NCBI RefSeq assembly: GCF_001641635.1
Contig: NZ_LUUB01000062.1
Location: 42,392 to 106,391, forward strand
Reading direction: 5' to 3'
Source of the DNA: Bradyrhizobium centrolobii
Lineage (GTDB): Bacteria; Pseudomonadota; Alphaproteobacteria; Rhizobiales; Xanthobacteraceae
DNA length: 64,000 nucleotides
Shown here: piece by piece, positions 1-7,991 of the stretch
Numbering within the stretch: the stretch's first letter is position 1
Layout of the letters: each line of letters begins with the position of its first letter
Notes under the pieces: generated by a model
What the model was told of the DNA's origin: nothing
What the model saw: only the letters and a program-made list of their open reading frames with translations
Databases searched by the model: none
Position numbers and translations under genes: made by a program

Positions 1-52
1 CCCCTCCCGGATCGCCTGCGGCGACCCGACCTCCCCCGCAAGGGGGGAGGTG
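1..52. repeat. Intergenic palindromic repeat (REP/RPE-like), partial at window edge
   Basis: A G/C hairpin made of CCTCCCCC and GGGGGGAGG around a CGCAA loop, preceded by a second small palindrome (TCGCCTGCGGCGA). The same style of element recurs near 4204-4356 and 17160-17328. It lies just upstream of ruvB and has no coding potential. The element may start before the window. Confidence 0.6.
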
Positions 53-71
53 GCTGTGGAGTTCGTGGCGC

Positions 72-1124
72 ATGAACACACCCTCCCGCATGGTCTCGCC
101 CGAGCGCCGCAGCGACGATGTCGGCGACACCGCGATGCGTCCGCAGTCGCTGTCCGATTTCGTCGGCCAGCAGCAGGCGCGCAAGAATCTCTCGGTGTTC
201 ATCGAGGCCGCGCGCAAGCGCGGCGAGGCGCTGGACCACGTGCTGTTCGTCGGTCCCCCCGGCCTCGGCAAGACCACGCTGGCGCAGATCGTGGCGAAGG
301 AGCTCGGCGTCGGCTTTCGCGCGACGAGCGGACCCGTGATCGCCAAGGCCGGTGATCTCGCGGCGCTCCTCACCAACCTCGAAGAGCGCGACGTACTCTT
401 CATCGACGAGATCCATCGCCTGAGCCCCGCGGTGGAAGAGGTGCTCTATCCCGCGATGGAGGATTTTCAGCTCGACTTGATCATCGGCGAGGGCCCGGCG
501 GCGCGCTCGGTGAAGATCGAGCTCTCCAAGTTCACCCTTGTCGGCGCCACGACGCGTGCCGGCCTTCTCACCAATCCGCTGCGCGATCGTTTCGGCATCC
601 CGGTCCGGCTCAATTTCTACACGATCGAGGAACTGGAGAGCATCGTCACCCGCGGTGCGCGCGTACTCAATGTCGGCATGAGCGCTGATGGCGCCAACGA
701 GATCGCGCGCCGCGCCCGCGGCACGCCGCGCATCGCTGGCCGCCTCTTGCGCCGCGTGCGCGATTTCGCCTCGGCGGTGAACGCCGACAAGATCGACCGC
801 AAGATCGCCGATCACGCGCTGAGCGCGCTCGAGGTCGATGCCGCCGGCCTGGACGCCATGGATCGCCGCTACCTCACGACCATCGCGCTCAACTATGGTG
901 GCGGCCCCGTGGGCGTCGAGACGATGGCCGCCGCGCTGTCCGAGCCGCGCGATGCGATCGAGGACATCATCGAGCCCTATCTCATCCAGTGCGGCTATCT
1001 CCAGCGCACCCCGCGCGGCCGCCTGCTCACCTCGCACGCCTTCCGCCATCTTGGCCTCGCCGAACCCTCGCGCGATGCGGCACAGTTTGGCTTATTCGGC
1101 ACCGATCAGGCCGAGGACGACTGA
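72..1124 (+). CDS. ruvB: Holliday junction branch migration ATPase RuvB
   Basis: RuvB is the hexameric AAA+ motor that, with RuvA, drives Holliday-junction branch migration during recombination repair. The 350-residue product is full length for the family. Visible motifs are Walker A GPPGLGKT (61-68), Walker B DEIHRL (112-117) and the sensor GATTRAG (158-164), followed by the small AAA lid and a C-terminal winged helix that includes the GGGPVGVET motif. The ATG at 72 gives an N-terminal extension common in alphaproteobacteria, with GGAG about ten bases upstream. RuvA and RuvC would be expected upstream, outside the window. The ybgC gene 2 kb downstream fits the usual ruv-ybgC order. Confidence 0.97.
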   Translation: MNTPSRMVSPERRSDDVGDTAMRPQSLSDFVGQQQARKNLSVFIEAARKRGEALDHVLFVGPPGLGKTTLAQIVAKELGVGFRATSGPVIAKAGDLAALLTNLEERDVLFIDEIHRLSPAVEEVLYPAMEDFQLDLIIGEGPAARSVKIELSKFTLVGATTRAGLLTNPLRDRFGIPVRLNFYTIEELESIVTRGARVLNVGMSADGANEIARRARGTPRIAGRLLRRVRDFASAVNADKIDRKIADHALSALEVDAAGLDAMDRRYLTTIALNYGGGPVGVETMAAALSEPRDAIEDIIEPYLIQCGYLQRTPRGRLLTSHAFRHLGLAEPSRDAAQFGLFGTDQAEDD

Positions 1125-1224
1125 CCGCCGCAGTCGATGAACCCGCCGGTTCCCGTCAGTCACTAATGCGAACGCGCGGCGATCGGGCTCGCCGCTTCAA
1201 GCTCAGTGACCGGAGTGGGAAGCA

Positions 1225-2094
1225 ATGGGGCTGACGGACAACGCGACATTGCTCGAGACCATCGCGGCCGCGCCGCAACTGCGCACGCCCGACGAGACCG
1301 AGGCGTTCCTCGATCCGATGCCGCTCGGCGAGCTGGCGTCGATGTGGCGCGCGCTCCAGCGCGTCAGCCGCCGCGACCAGGTCGGCAGCATCTCGGCTAT
1401 AAAACTCTATTTCGATCACCTGCCGCATCGCAAGCCGCAAGGAGCGCTCGATCTCGTGCTGGAGGTTCTCAAGACCGAGGCTGACAAGCAGACCGTGATG
1501 CAGCTCAACGACAAGTTCCTGCTGGCGCTGTTCTATGCGCATGGCAACGAGGTGATCGCACGCATCGAGCAGGAGGTGGAGCGCAATCCGCGCCTGCGCT
1601 GGCTGCTCGGCGGCGTGCATTTCGCAGCCGACGATGCCCTGGCGCCGCGTGTCGCGAAAATCGCCGAACGGCAAGCCTGGCAGGCCGATCACATCGCCCA
1701 GCGCACCCCCCGCGAGCCGCTCGATTGCGCAAGCATGTCGCTCGCCGAGCTCGCTCGCGCCTGGGTCGAGCAATATTCCAAATCCGAGCGCGACCAGGAC
1801 GACAATCTGTTCACGATCATGGATTTCGAGCGCGACCTGCGCGAGGACGATCCTGACCGGATGATCGACCTGATCCTGGAGATCCTGAAGATCGAGTCCA
1901 ATCCGGTGCTGCTTTCGCTGCTCGCCGCCGGGCCGCTCGAGGATGTGATCAGCCTCACCACGATCGACCGCATCGAGCGCGAGGCCCGCGTCAACACACG
2001 CTTTCGCGATCTGCTCGGCGGCGTCTGGTACTACCGTGCATCCGACGAGTTGAAATCGCGGCTGGATGCGCTGGTCGGGCAGGATCGCTGGTAA
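1225..2094 (+). CDS. Hypothetical protein with two tandem alpha-helical repeats (DUF6869-like)
   Basis: A 289-residue soluble protein of unknown function. It holds two copies of a roughly 100-residue unit, about residues 32-133 and 171-270. Each opens with M(P/S)L(G/A)ELA, has (L/I)DL(V/I)LE(V/I)LK in the middle and closes with R(W/D)LLGGV. I recall single units of this kind being called DUF6869 in Bradyrhizobium, but could not check this. No signal peptide, membrane segment or catalytic motif is visible. It sits 100 bases after ruvB on the same strand with its own GGAG-type ribosome site. The insertion between ruvB and ybgC is not part of the classical ruv/tol order. Confidence 0.75.
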   Translation: MGLTDNATLLETIAAAPQLRTPDETEAFLDPMPLGELASMWRALQRVSRRDQVGSISAIKLYFDHLPHRKPQGALDLVLEVLKTEADKQTVMQLNDKFLLALFYAHGNEVIARIEQEVERNPRLRWLLGGVHFAADDALAPRVAKIAERQAWQADHIAQRTPREPLDCASMSLAELARAWVEQYSKSERDQDDNLFTIMDFERDLREDDPDRMIDLILEILKIESNPVLLSLLAAGPLEDVISLTTIDRIEREARVNTRFRDLLGGVWYYRASDELKSRLDALVGQDRW

Positions 2095-2100
2095 CTTTTG

Positions 2101-2135
2101 GCAGACAGTCTGCATGAGTATGCAGACGATCTGCA
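2101..2135. promoter_or_regulatory. Tandem palindromes, probable double operator
   Basis: Two near-identical 14-mers, GCAGACAGTCTGCA (2101-2114) and GCAGACGATCTGCA (2122-2135), differ at only two central bases. The first contains GCAGAC-A-GTCTGC and the second TGCAGA-CGA-TCTGCA as perfect inverted repeats. Their starts are 21 bp apart, close to two helical turns, as expected for two dimers on one DNA face. They lie 65-100 bases upstream of the metallophosphoesterase start. The regulator is unknown. TetR-type binding is an inference from size and symmetry only. Confidence 0.5.
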
Positions 2136-2199
2136 CAAACGCACCCCAATTCCGCTCCAATCGGGCCCCATCAAGGAGCCGCATCACGATCGGGCCTTC

Positions 2200-3117
2200 A
2201 TGATCACTCGGCGACATCTCATCCGTTCCATTGGTGGCCTCTCCGCCCTCGGCGTCTCGACCGCCGCCTACGGCGTCGGCGTCGAGCCGGTGCTGCGGCT
2301 TCGCGTCACCCGCTATCATCCGACCCCGCGGCAATGGCCGGCAGATTTTCCGCTGAAGATCGCTGTGATCGCCGACATTCACGCCTGCGATCCCTGGATG
2401 TCACTGGATCGGATCGAGGCCATCGTCGACCGCACCAACGCGCTGAATGCCGACCTCATCGTGCTGCTCGGCGACTATGTCGCCGGTCTTCACCAGGTCA
2501 CGCGCATCATTCCGTCGAACGAATGGGCCGCGGTGCTGGCCGGCCTCAAGGCGCCGCTCGGCGTCCATGCCGTCATGGGCAATCACGACTATTGGGACGA
2601 CAGAACCGTGCAGCAGGCAGGGCACGGGACGACGATCGCCCAGCGCGCGCTGGAGGCGGCCGGCATTCCCGTCTACGAGAACGACGCCGTGCGCCTCACC
2701 AAGGACGGTCGGCCGTTCTGGCTCGCCGGCCTTGGCGATCAGCTTGCTTATCTGCCGGCGCGGCGCTTCCGGAGCATGGTGCGTTTCGGCGCCGACGATC
2801 TCAGCGCGACGCTCGCAAAGGTCACCGATGACGCGCCGGTGATCCTGCTCGCGCATGAACCCAACATCGCGCCGCGCGTGCCTGCGCGCGTCGCGCTGCA
2901 ACTGTCCGGCCACACCCATGGCGGCCAGGTCCGCCTCCTCGGCTGGTCGCCGGCAGTTCCGCCGCAGCATGGCCTCCGTCTTGCCTACGGTCACTTTCGG
3001 CTGAAATGCGACGTCATCGTCTCCGGCGGCCTCGGTTGCAGCATCATGCCGGTCCGCGTCGGCGTACCGCCGGAAATCGTCGAGGTGACGCTGGGGCGAG
3101 GGCCTTTGGTCGCATAG
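2200..3117 (+). CDS. Calcineurin-like metallophosphoesterase, membrane or Tat targeted
   Basis: A 305-residue metallo-phosphoesterase. The family motifs appear in order: D-x-H in ADIHAC (59-61), GDYVAG (91-96), GNHDYW (127-132), LAHEP (217-221) and SGHTHGGQ (236-243). These are the ligands of the dinuclear metal site. The N-terminus MITRRHLIRSIGGLSALG resembles a twin-arginine signal or a signal anchor, so the catalytic domain is probably periplasmic, as in YkuE/YaeI-type enzymes. I chose the ATG at 2200. An in-frame TTG at 2098 would place 34 extra residues before the RR motif and overlap the tandem palindromes. The substrate is unknown. Confidence 0.85.
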   Translation: MITRRHLIRSIGGLSALGVSTAAYGVGVEPVLRLRVTRYHPTPRQWPADFPLKIAVIADIHACDPWMSLDRIEAIVDRTNALNADLIVLLGDYVAGLHQVTRIIPSNEWAAVLAGLKAPLGVHAVMGNHDYWDDRTVQQAGHGTTIAQRALEAAGIPVYENDAVRLTKDGRPFWLAGLGDQLAYLPARRFRSMVRFGADDLSATLAKVTDDAPVILLAHEPNIAPRVPARVALQLSGHTHGGQVRLLGWSPAVPPQHGLRLAYGHFRLKCDVIVSGGLGCSIMPVRVGVPPEIVEVTLGRGPLVA

Positions 3118-3185
3118 CCGCGCTTGCGCGGCCGGCGATTTTTGCGCAAAACGGGCCGGTAGCGATAGGCGAAGAGGCTCGCGAC

Positions 3186-3635
3186 GTGACAGCTCATCTC
3201 GACGGCGAGATCCGCGACGGCCGCCACCACATGCAGGTCCGCGTCTACTACGAGGACACGGATTTTTCCGGCATCGTCTATCACGCGAACTATCTGCGCT
3301 TCATGGAGCGCGGGCGCACCAATCATCTGCGGCTGATGGGCGCCGAGCAGCAGGCGCTGTTCGAGCAGGTCGAGACGGAAGACGCCGGCTTCGCCTTCGT
3401 CGTGCGCTCGATGCACCTGGATTTCCTAAAGCCCGCGCGGATGGACGACGTGCTCGACGTCGTGACCTGGCCGATCGCGGTGAAGGGCGCGTCCATCATG
3501 TTGGCGCAGGAGGTGCGGCGCGGCGAGGACGTGCTGGTCAAGGCCGAGGTGCGCGTCGCCTTCATCAGCGGCGGCCGCGCCCAGCCGATCCCGAAATCGA
3601 TCCGGTCCTTGATGAAGGCCGATGTGAATTCGTGA
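3186..3635 (+). CDS. ybgC: Tol-Pal-associated acyl-CoA thioesterase YbgC
   Basis: A hot-dog fold acyl-CoA thioesterase of 149 residues. The segment YYEDTDFSGIVYHANYL (21-37) is the 4-hydroxybenzoyl-CoA thioesterase/YbgC active-site signature, with the catalytic Asp in D-T-D. The GTG at 3186 gives the family's normal length and has AGAGG upstream. The longer upstream open frame has no similarity to the family. In most proteobacteria ybgC is directly followed by tolQRAB-pal. Here the next gene is an NTF2-like protein and no tol gene occurs in the window, so the tol operon is either elsewhere or separated by rearrangement. Confidence 0.92.
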   Translation: MTAHLDGEIRDGRHHMQVRVYYEDTDFSGIVYHANYLRFMERGRTNHLRLMGAEQQALFEQVETEDAGFAFVVRSMHLDFLKPARMDDVLDVVTWPIAVKGASIMLAQEVRRGEDVLVKAEVRVAFISGGRAQPIPKSIRSLMKADVNS

Positions 3636-3714
3636 TCGGGCGATAGGCACTGACCTCTCGACTCCGTGGCCTGCGGCGATAGATTTGCGCTCCCGTCAAC
3701 CGATGAGGCAAGCC

Positions 3715-4182
3715 ATGTCGCGTCCGCCGCTCCCGCCCTTCACGAGAGAAACTGCCGCGCAAAAAGCCCGCATGGCCGAGGATGCCTGGAATTCGCGCGA
3801 TCCCGCGCGCGTCGCGCTCGCCTATACCGAGGACAGCCGCTGGCGCAATCGCTCGGAAATCTTTGAGGGCCGCGAGGCCATCGTCGCGTTTCTCACCCGC
3901 AAATGGGAGAAGGAGCTCGACTACCGCCTGATCAAGGACCTCTGGGCCTTCGACGGCAACCGCATCGCCGCGCGCTTTCAATATGAATGGCAGGACGCGA
4001 GCGGCCAGTGGTACCGCTCCTACGGCAACGAGCAGTGGGAGTTCGACGAGCACGGCCTGATGAAGCGCCGCGAAGCGTCGATCAACGACATCGCGATCGC
4101 GGAGAAGGACCGCCGGTTTCACTGGCCCGCGCCGGGGCCAAGGCCGCAGGATGTGCCGGGGTTGGGGGACAGTTCGTTCTAG
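3715..4182 (+). CDS. NTF2/SnoaL-like protein, DUF1348 type
   Basis: A 155-residue protein with the cystatin-like NTF2 fold. Typical features are the opening helix (AEDAWNSRDPARVA), Y-T-E-D-S-R-WRNR, the FEGREAIVAFLTRKW segment and the aromatic-rich YGNEQWEFD strand. This matches the DUF1348 subgroup, whose function is not established; some relatives are called NTF2-family small-molecule isomerase-like proteins. The ATG at 3715 follows GAGGCAA. An in-frame TTG 30 bases upstream is less likely. No signal peptide is present. It stands alone between ybgC and repeat DNA. Confidence 0.8.
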   Translation: MSRPPLPPFTRETAAQKARMAEDAWNSRDPARVALAYTEDSRWRNRSEIFEGREAIVAFLTRKWEKELDYRLIKDLWAFDGNRIAARFQYEWQDASGQWYRSYGNEQWEFDEHGLMKRREASINDIAIAEKDRRFHWPAPGPRPQDVPGLGDSSF

Positions 4183-4203
4183 AATCTCGCGCGAGCGGCG
4201 CCC

Positions 4204-4356
4204 TGCACCCTCTCCCCTTGTGGGAGAGGGTGGCTCGCCGCGCAGCGGCGAGACGGTGAGGGGTCTCTCTCCGCGTGTGAATCTCTCGCGATAGATTCGC
4301 GCAGACAACCCCTCATCCGGCGCTTCGCGCCACCTTCTCCCACAAGGGGAGAAGGG
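4204..4356. repeat. Palindromic intergenic repeat (REP/RPE-like)
   Basis: The outer arms CACCCTCTCCCCTTGTGGG and CCCACAAGGGGAGAAGG are inverted copies. They enclose smaller palindromes such as GCTCGCCGCGCAGCGGCGA and CCGGCGCTTCGCGCC. The element follows the DUF1348 gene on the plus side and the amidotransferase remnant on the minus side. It resembles the elements at 1-52 and 17160-17328. Confidence 0.75.
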
Positions 4357-4384
4357 AAGAGTCCCGCGCGTCCAGCACCGTGAA

Positions 4385-4640
4385 TTAAAAGGCTGTGCGC
4401 TTCGTCAGAAACCTTGTGATCGCGCCACCCAGCTTGCCGCTGTCCAGCGGTTCGGCCAGCGCGGCCCCTCGCCATGGCAACGACAGCATCCGGCGCGCTC
4501 CTCTCGCGGAGCTCGCAGCATACCTGCGCAAACTCCACGTCGAATTCCGGATGTGGCCGCACCGACAGCGTCGTGCCATTGGCGTAGAGCAGGCCGGCAT
4601 GGGGCGTGAAGTCGGTCGTCAAGATTACCGGCATCGCTTC
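4385..4640 (-). pseudogene. Truncated, frameshifted copy of the class I glutamine amidotransferase
   Basis: On the minus strand this stretch encodes a C-terminal fragment almost matching the intact amidotransferase at 5172-5888. It has DFTPHAGLLYANGTTLSV, then PHPEFDV, then FAQVCCELRE. After that the frame shifts, and the last part, PLDS.KLGGAITRFL, continues in another frame and ends at the stop at 4385. The N-terminal two thirds, including the nucleophile Cys, are missing. Homology to the intact gene starts near 4625 and continues past the stop into the flanking GGGGAGAAGGGAAGAGTCCCG, so this is a DNA-level duplication that has decayed. Confidence 0.85.
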
Positions 4641-4767
4641 GCGGGAGATCGAGTCAACGCGCACGCCGGGCATTTTGCGCTGCGATGAGGAGAATAATGA
4701 ACAGCCGTTCATGGAACGGTGCCGTTTCCAATTCGTTCTTCAGAGTGCCTATCCGAGGAGGAAGAAA

Positions 4768-5004
4768 ATGAGGACAATCATTATTGCAGTTTCTGCCATC
4801 GCCCTCATGGGGACCGCGCCGGTCGTGTTTGCGCAAGGTGTCTCAAGCACGACGCCGGGTCAGGAGATGCAAACCAAGGCGGCTAAGAAAGGCCACCCTG
4901 CGGGACATAAGATGCATGCCATGGGTTCTAAGAAGAGCCATCCCGCTGCGTCCACTTCTGCTCCTGGTCAAACCACCGGCTCGAGCACGAAGCGTAGCTA
5001 CTGA
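4768..5004 (+). CDS. Small secreted basic protein of unknown function
   Basis: A 78-residue protein. It begins with a clear Sec signal peptide (MRTIIIAVSAIALMGTAPVVFA, likely cut before QG) and continues with a mature region rich in Lys, His, Ser, Thr and Gly (KKGHPAGHKMHAMGSKKSHP). The His/Met-rich composition could bind metal, but this is only an inference. The ATG at 4768 follows a strong GAGGAGGAAG ribosome site. A longer in-frame start would lack the signal peptide at its N-terminus. A rho-independent terminator follows 28 bases after the stop, so it is probably monocistronic. Confidence 0.8.
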   Translation: MRTIIIAVSAIALMGTAPVVFAQGVSSTTPGQEMQTKAAKKGHPAGHKMHAMGSKKSHPAASTSAPGQTTGSSTKRSY

Positions 5005-5032
5005 CGAGCATCTCACGGTTGCCCAATAGCAA

Positions 5033-5063
5033 GAGCCGCCGTGGTCTCAACCGGCGGCTTTTT
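5033..5063 (+). terminator. Rho-independent terminator of the small secreted protein gene
   Basis: The stem AGCCGCCG / CGGCGGCT with an intervening loop (GTGGTCTCAACC region) is followed directly by TTTTTA. It lies 28 bases after the stop codon at 5004 on the same strand. Confidence 0.85.
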
Positions 5064-5171
5064 ACGGTTCTGAGCGACCGGCAGAGTACGCAGATATTGG
5101 TGACAGGCGGCCCGCCTGTGCGCGACGGCGAGGGGAGAAGGGAAGAGTCCCGTGCGGCGGCACGGCGCGGA

Positions 5172-5888
5172 TTAAGAAGACGTCCGGCGCCTCGCCAGAA
5201 ACCGCGTGATCGCGCCACCCAGCTTCGCGCTGTCGAGTGGCGCGGCGAGCGATGCTATGGCCGTAGCGACGACGTTGTCCGGCGCGTGGCCTTCGCGGAG
5301 CTCGCAACAGACCTGGGCGAAGCCCACGTCGAATTCTGGATGCGGCTGCACGGAGAGCGTCGTACCGTTGGCGTAGAGCAATCCGGCATGCGGCGTGAAG
5401 TCGGACGAGAGGATCGTGCGCGCGTCGCCAGGCGTTTCGATCACCTGGTCCTGGTGCGAACAGGCGATCGCGAGCGCTTTGCCGTCGATGACGCCATTGT
5501 CCGGTGTCACCTGGTAGACGTGCCGGCCAATGCCCCAGCCCTTTTCCGATTTGCGCACCGTGCCGCCCAGGGCCTGCGCGATCAGTTGATGGCCGAAGCA
5601 GACCCCGACCATCGGCGTCCTGTTCGCATGAGCGGTGCGCACAAATTCCTCGAGTGGCGCGATCCAGTCGAGCCCGTCGTAGACGCCGGCAGCCGCGCCC
5701 GTGATCAGGATCGCTTCCAGCCCGCGCGCGTCGGGAAGGGCGTCGCCATCGGGGATGCTGACGATGTCGAACGTGGTTGAGGGATCCGCGGCGCGGACCA
5801 TGCGCGTGAACATGTCCGGAAACGCGCCGTGGCGCTCGCGATACTTCTTCGGGACGTGTCCGGTCTCGATGATGGTGATGCGTGCCAT
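5172..5888 (-). CDS. Class I glutamine amidotransferase-like protein
   Basis: A 238-residue triad amidotransferase. The nucleophile elbow is VGVCFGHQL with Cys97. The catalytic His183 and Glu185 lie in QPHPEF. A GMP-synthase-like oxyanion segment (ITGAAAGVYD) precedes them. It would release ammonia from glutamine or hydrolyse a gamma-glutamyl amide; the partner or substrate is unknown. The start ATG at 5888 gives MARITIIETGH, as in stand-alone members. It lies 38 bases downstream of the LysR gene on the same strand, so the two may be co-transcribed, divergent from the carbamoylase operon. A decayed partial copy lies 0.7 kb away at 4385-4640. Confidence 0.88.
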   Translation of the reverse strand: MARITIIETGHVPKKYRERHGAFPDMFTRMVRAADPSTTFDIVSIPDGDALPDARGLEAILITGAAAGVYDGLDWIAPLEEFVRTAHANRTPMVGVCFGHQLIAQALGGTVRKSEKGWGIGRHVYQVTPDNGVIDGKALAIACSHQDQVIETPGDARTILSSDFTPHAGLLYANGTTLSVQPHPEFDVGFAQVCCELREGHAPDNVVATAIASLAAPLDSAKLGGAITRFLARRRTSS

Positions 5889-5926
5889 GTGCCCTCGGTT
5901 ATGAGATTGTGCGTGCCTGTGCGAGC

Positions 5927-6844
5927 TCAGTTGCGTTTCGCCGCTTGTGACATCCCGCTCTCCAGAAGCCTGCTTTCGTTGCGGACCTCGTTGAGAAAGG
6001 CCTTTGCCAGCCGCGACAGCGGTTCGGCCTCCGACCACAGCATATAGGCGACCGCGTGGGTCGTCGGCGCGAAGGGGCGCACGACAAGGCCGCTGCTGCT
6101 GTTTTGCCGCGGCGAGAAGGGATCGACGACCGCAGCGCCGACGCCGGCGGCCGCGAGCACGCAGGCCGTGTTGCAGTAGCGGACCTCGACCGTCGGCTGG
6201 AACGGCGCGCCGGCACGCGCAAAGCTGTCGCGCACGGCTTCGCCAAGCCGCGTGCCGCGCTCGAGCCCGATGAAGGGCAGGCCGGAAAGATCCGGGGCCG
6301 AGATCACAGGCCTGTCGGCAAGCGGATGCTGCGGCGGCAGCACGCAGACCATCTCGCCGGTGTGGACCACCTCATGCGCGATGCCGGGGTGATGCGTCAG
6401 CCCGAGCGCAAAGCCGAGCTCGGCGACACGGCTGAGCACGCCTTCGATGATGCCCTCATAGCGGCGGACGTCGAAGAACACCCGCGTCTCCGGACGGCGG
6501 CGCAGGAATCCGGACAGAGCGGAAGGGATGATGCTGTAGGCGAGCGGCGGCGTCGCGACGATCGACAGATGCCCGGAGCGGTTCTCGCGCAGATCGCGCA
6601 CGCGGTTCTCGAGCTTGGCGTGCAGCGCAAAGATCGCCTCGCTCTCCTTGTACAGCGCCATCGCTTCCGCGGTCGGAAACAGCCGGTTGTTGACGCGCTC
6701 GAACAGCGCAAAGCCCGCCTGCGCCTCCATCATCTTCAGCGCGTTGCTGACCGCGGGCTGCGACAGCGCCAGTTCGTCCGCCGCCGCAACCGTGGTGCGA
6801 TGGCGGATGACAGCACGCAGGATCTCGAGCTGGCGCAGGTTCAT
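5927..6844 (-). CDS. LysR-family regulator of the carbamoylase/hydantoin operon (predicted)
   Basis: A 305-residue LysR protein. The N-terminal winged helix-turn-helix (residues 1-60) contains AADELALSQPAVSNALKMME, followed by FERVNNRLFPTAEA and a periplasmic-binding-like effector domain. The start ATG at 6844 gives the standard MNLRQLEILRAV opening. It is divergent from the D-carbamoylase gene with about 150 bases between them, the usual arrangement for a LysR protein controlling its neighbour and itself. An interrupted palindrome TATAA-N7-TTATA covers the start codon. The inducer is unknown; an amino-acid or ureide compound is plausible from context. Confidence 0.9.
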   Translation of the reverse strand: MNLRQLEILRAVIRHRTTVAAADELALSQPAVSNALKMMEAQAGFALFERVNNRLFPTAEAMALYKESEAIFALHAKLENRVRDLRENRSGHLSIVATPPLAYSIIPSALSGFLRRRPETRVFFDVRRYEGIIEGVLSRVAELGFALGLTHHPGIAHEVVHTGEMVCVLPPQHPLADRPVISAPDLSGLPFIGLERGTRLGEAVRDSFARAGAPFQPTVEVRYCNTACVLAAAGVGAAVVDPFSPRQNSSSGLVVRPFAPTTHAVAYMLWSEAEPLSRLAKAFLNEVRNESRLLESGMSQAAKRN

Positions 6845-6860
6845 ATAACTGCCGATTATA
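6844..6860. promoter_or_regulatory. Possible LysR-box overlapping the lysR start
   Basis: TATAACTGCCGATTATA is an inverted repeat TATAA-N7-TTATA with the T-N11-A spacing of LysR sites. It lies in the 150-base divergent region between the LysR gene and the D-carbamoylase gene, over the LysR initiation codon. No supporting data beyond the sequence. Confidence 0.35.
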
Positions 6861-6995
6861 CTCCGGGCCAAAAGATCATAGCAGAACGAATTGCTTTTGC
6901 AGCCCCGCTTCCGCGTAATGGCAGCGGATTTGCGCGCTGTATCAAAGAGTTCGTTCGCCCAGTGAGGCAGCAGCGCGCATAGATTGGAGGCAGTC

Positions 6996-7952
6996 TTGGT
7001 TCGTGTCCTTCGCGCCGCCGCCGCCCAGATGGGGCCGACGCAAAAAGCCGATACGCGCGCGCATACGCTGGGCCGGATGCTCAGGCTTCTGGAGGAGGCC
7101 GCCGGCCGCGGTGCCAGCCTCGTGGTGTTTCCGGAGCTTGCCTTCACCACCTTCTTTCCGCGCTGGCTGCTCGAGGGCGAGGCGCTCGACCACTATTTCG
7201 AGCGTGGCATGCCCAACCCGGCGGTCGCAGCGCTGTTCGACCGCGCGCGGGCCCTGCGCGTCGGATTCTATGTCGGCTACGCCGAGCAGACTCCGGATGG
7301 CCGCCGCTACAACTGCGCCATCCTGGTCGACCGCGACGGCGAGATTCTCGGCCGCTATCGCAAGGTGCATCTGCCGGGCTCGGTCGAGCCGCGGCCAGGT
7401 GCGCGCTACCAGCAGCTCGAGAAGCGCTATTTCGAATATGGCGACCTTGGCTTTCCCGCCTTCCGCGCCGGCTCGGCCTGGGGCCACGCCATCATGGGCA
7501 TGATGATCTGCAACGATCGCCGCTGGCCGGAATCCTGGCGCGTGCTCGGCCTGCAAGGTGTCGAGCTCGTCTGCATCGGCTACAATTCCGCCGCCTATGA
7601 TCCCAATGGCGGCACCACGGAAGACGCCGCACTCCGCACCTTCCACTCGACATTGGTGACGCAGGCCAATGCCTACATGAACGCGACCTGGGCGATTTCG
7701 GTGGCCAAGGCCGGTGAAGAGGACGGCTCCGGCTTGATCGGCGGCTCCTGCATCGTCGACCCCAACGGCCGCATCGTCGCGCAGGCGGAGACGCTGGCCG
7801 ACGAGGTCATCGTCGCCGACATCGATCTCGACCTCTGCCGCCAGGGCAAGGACAAGATGTTCAATTTCGCCGCCCATCGGCGGCCCGAGCAATATAGGGT
7901 GATCACCGAACGCGCCGGCGTCATCGAGCCGGCGGTTCTCGACGCGGATTGA
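6996..7952 (+). CDS. N-carbamoyl-D-amino-acid hydrolase (D-carbamoylase)
   Basis: A nitrilase-superfamily enzyme hydrolysing N-carbamoyl-D-amino acids to D-amino acid, CO2 and ammonia. With the TTG start at 6996 the 318-residue product places the catalytic Glu at 47 (VVFPELAF) and Cys at 172 (MMICNDRRWPE), as I recall for characterised D-carbamoylases. The Lys is in YRKVHLPG (K123). The ICNDRRWPESWR block is the hallmark that separates D-carbamoylases from other nitrilases. TTGGAGG just upstream of this TTG is a good ribosome site. It is the first gene of a long plus-strand run with an amino acid transporter, a racemase and a cyclic amidase. Confidence 0.9.
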   Translation: MVRVLRAAAAQMGPTQKADTRAHTLGRMLRLLEEAAGRGASLVVFPELAFTTFFPRWLLEGEALDHYFERGMPNPAVAALFDRARALRVGFYVGYAEQTPDGRRYNCAILVDRDGEILGRYRKVHLPGSVEPRPGARYQQLEKRYFEYGDLGFPAFRAGSAWGHAIMGMMICNDRRWPESWRVLGLQGVELVCIGYNSAAYDPNGGTTEDAALRTFHSTLVTQANAYMNATWAISVAKAGEEDGSGLIGGSCIVDPNGRIVAQAETLADEVIVADIDLDLCRQGKDKMFNFAAHRRPEQYRVITERAGVIEPAVLDAD

Positions 7953-7991
7953 TTTCAAACGGCCGGTCGCGGCGTTGGCAAAGGAGCTGAC

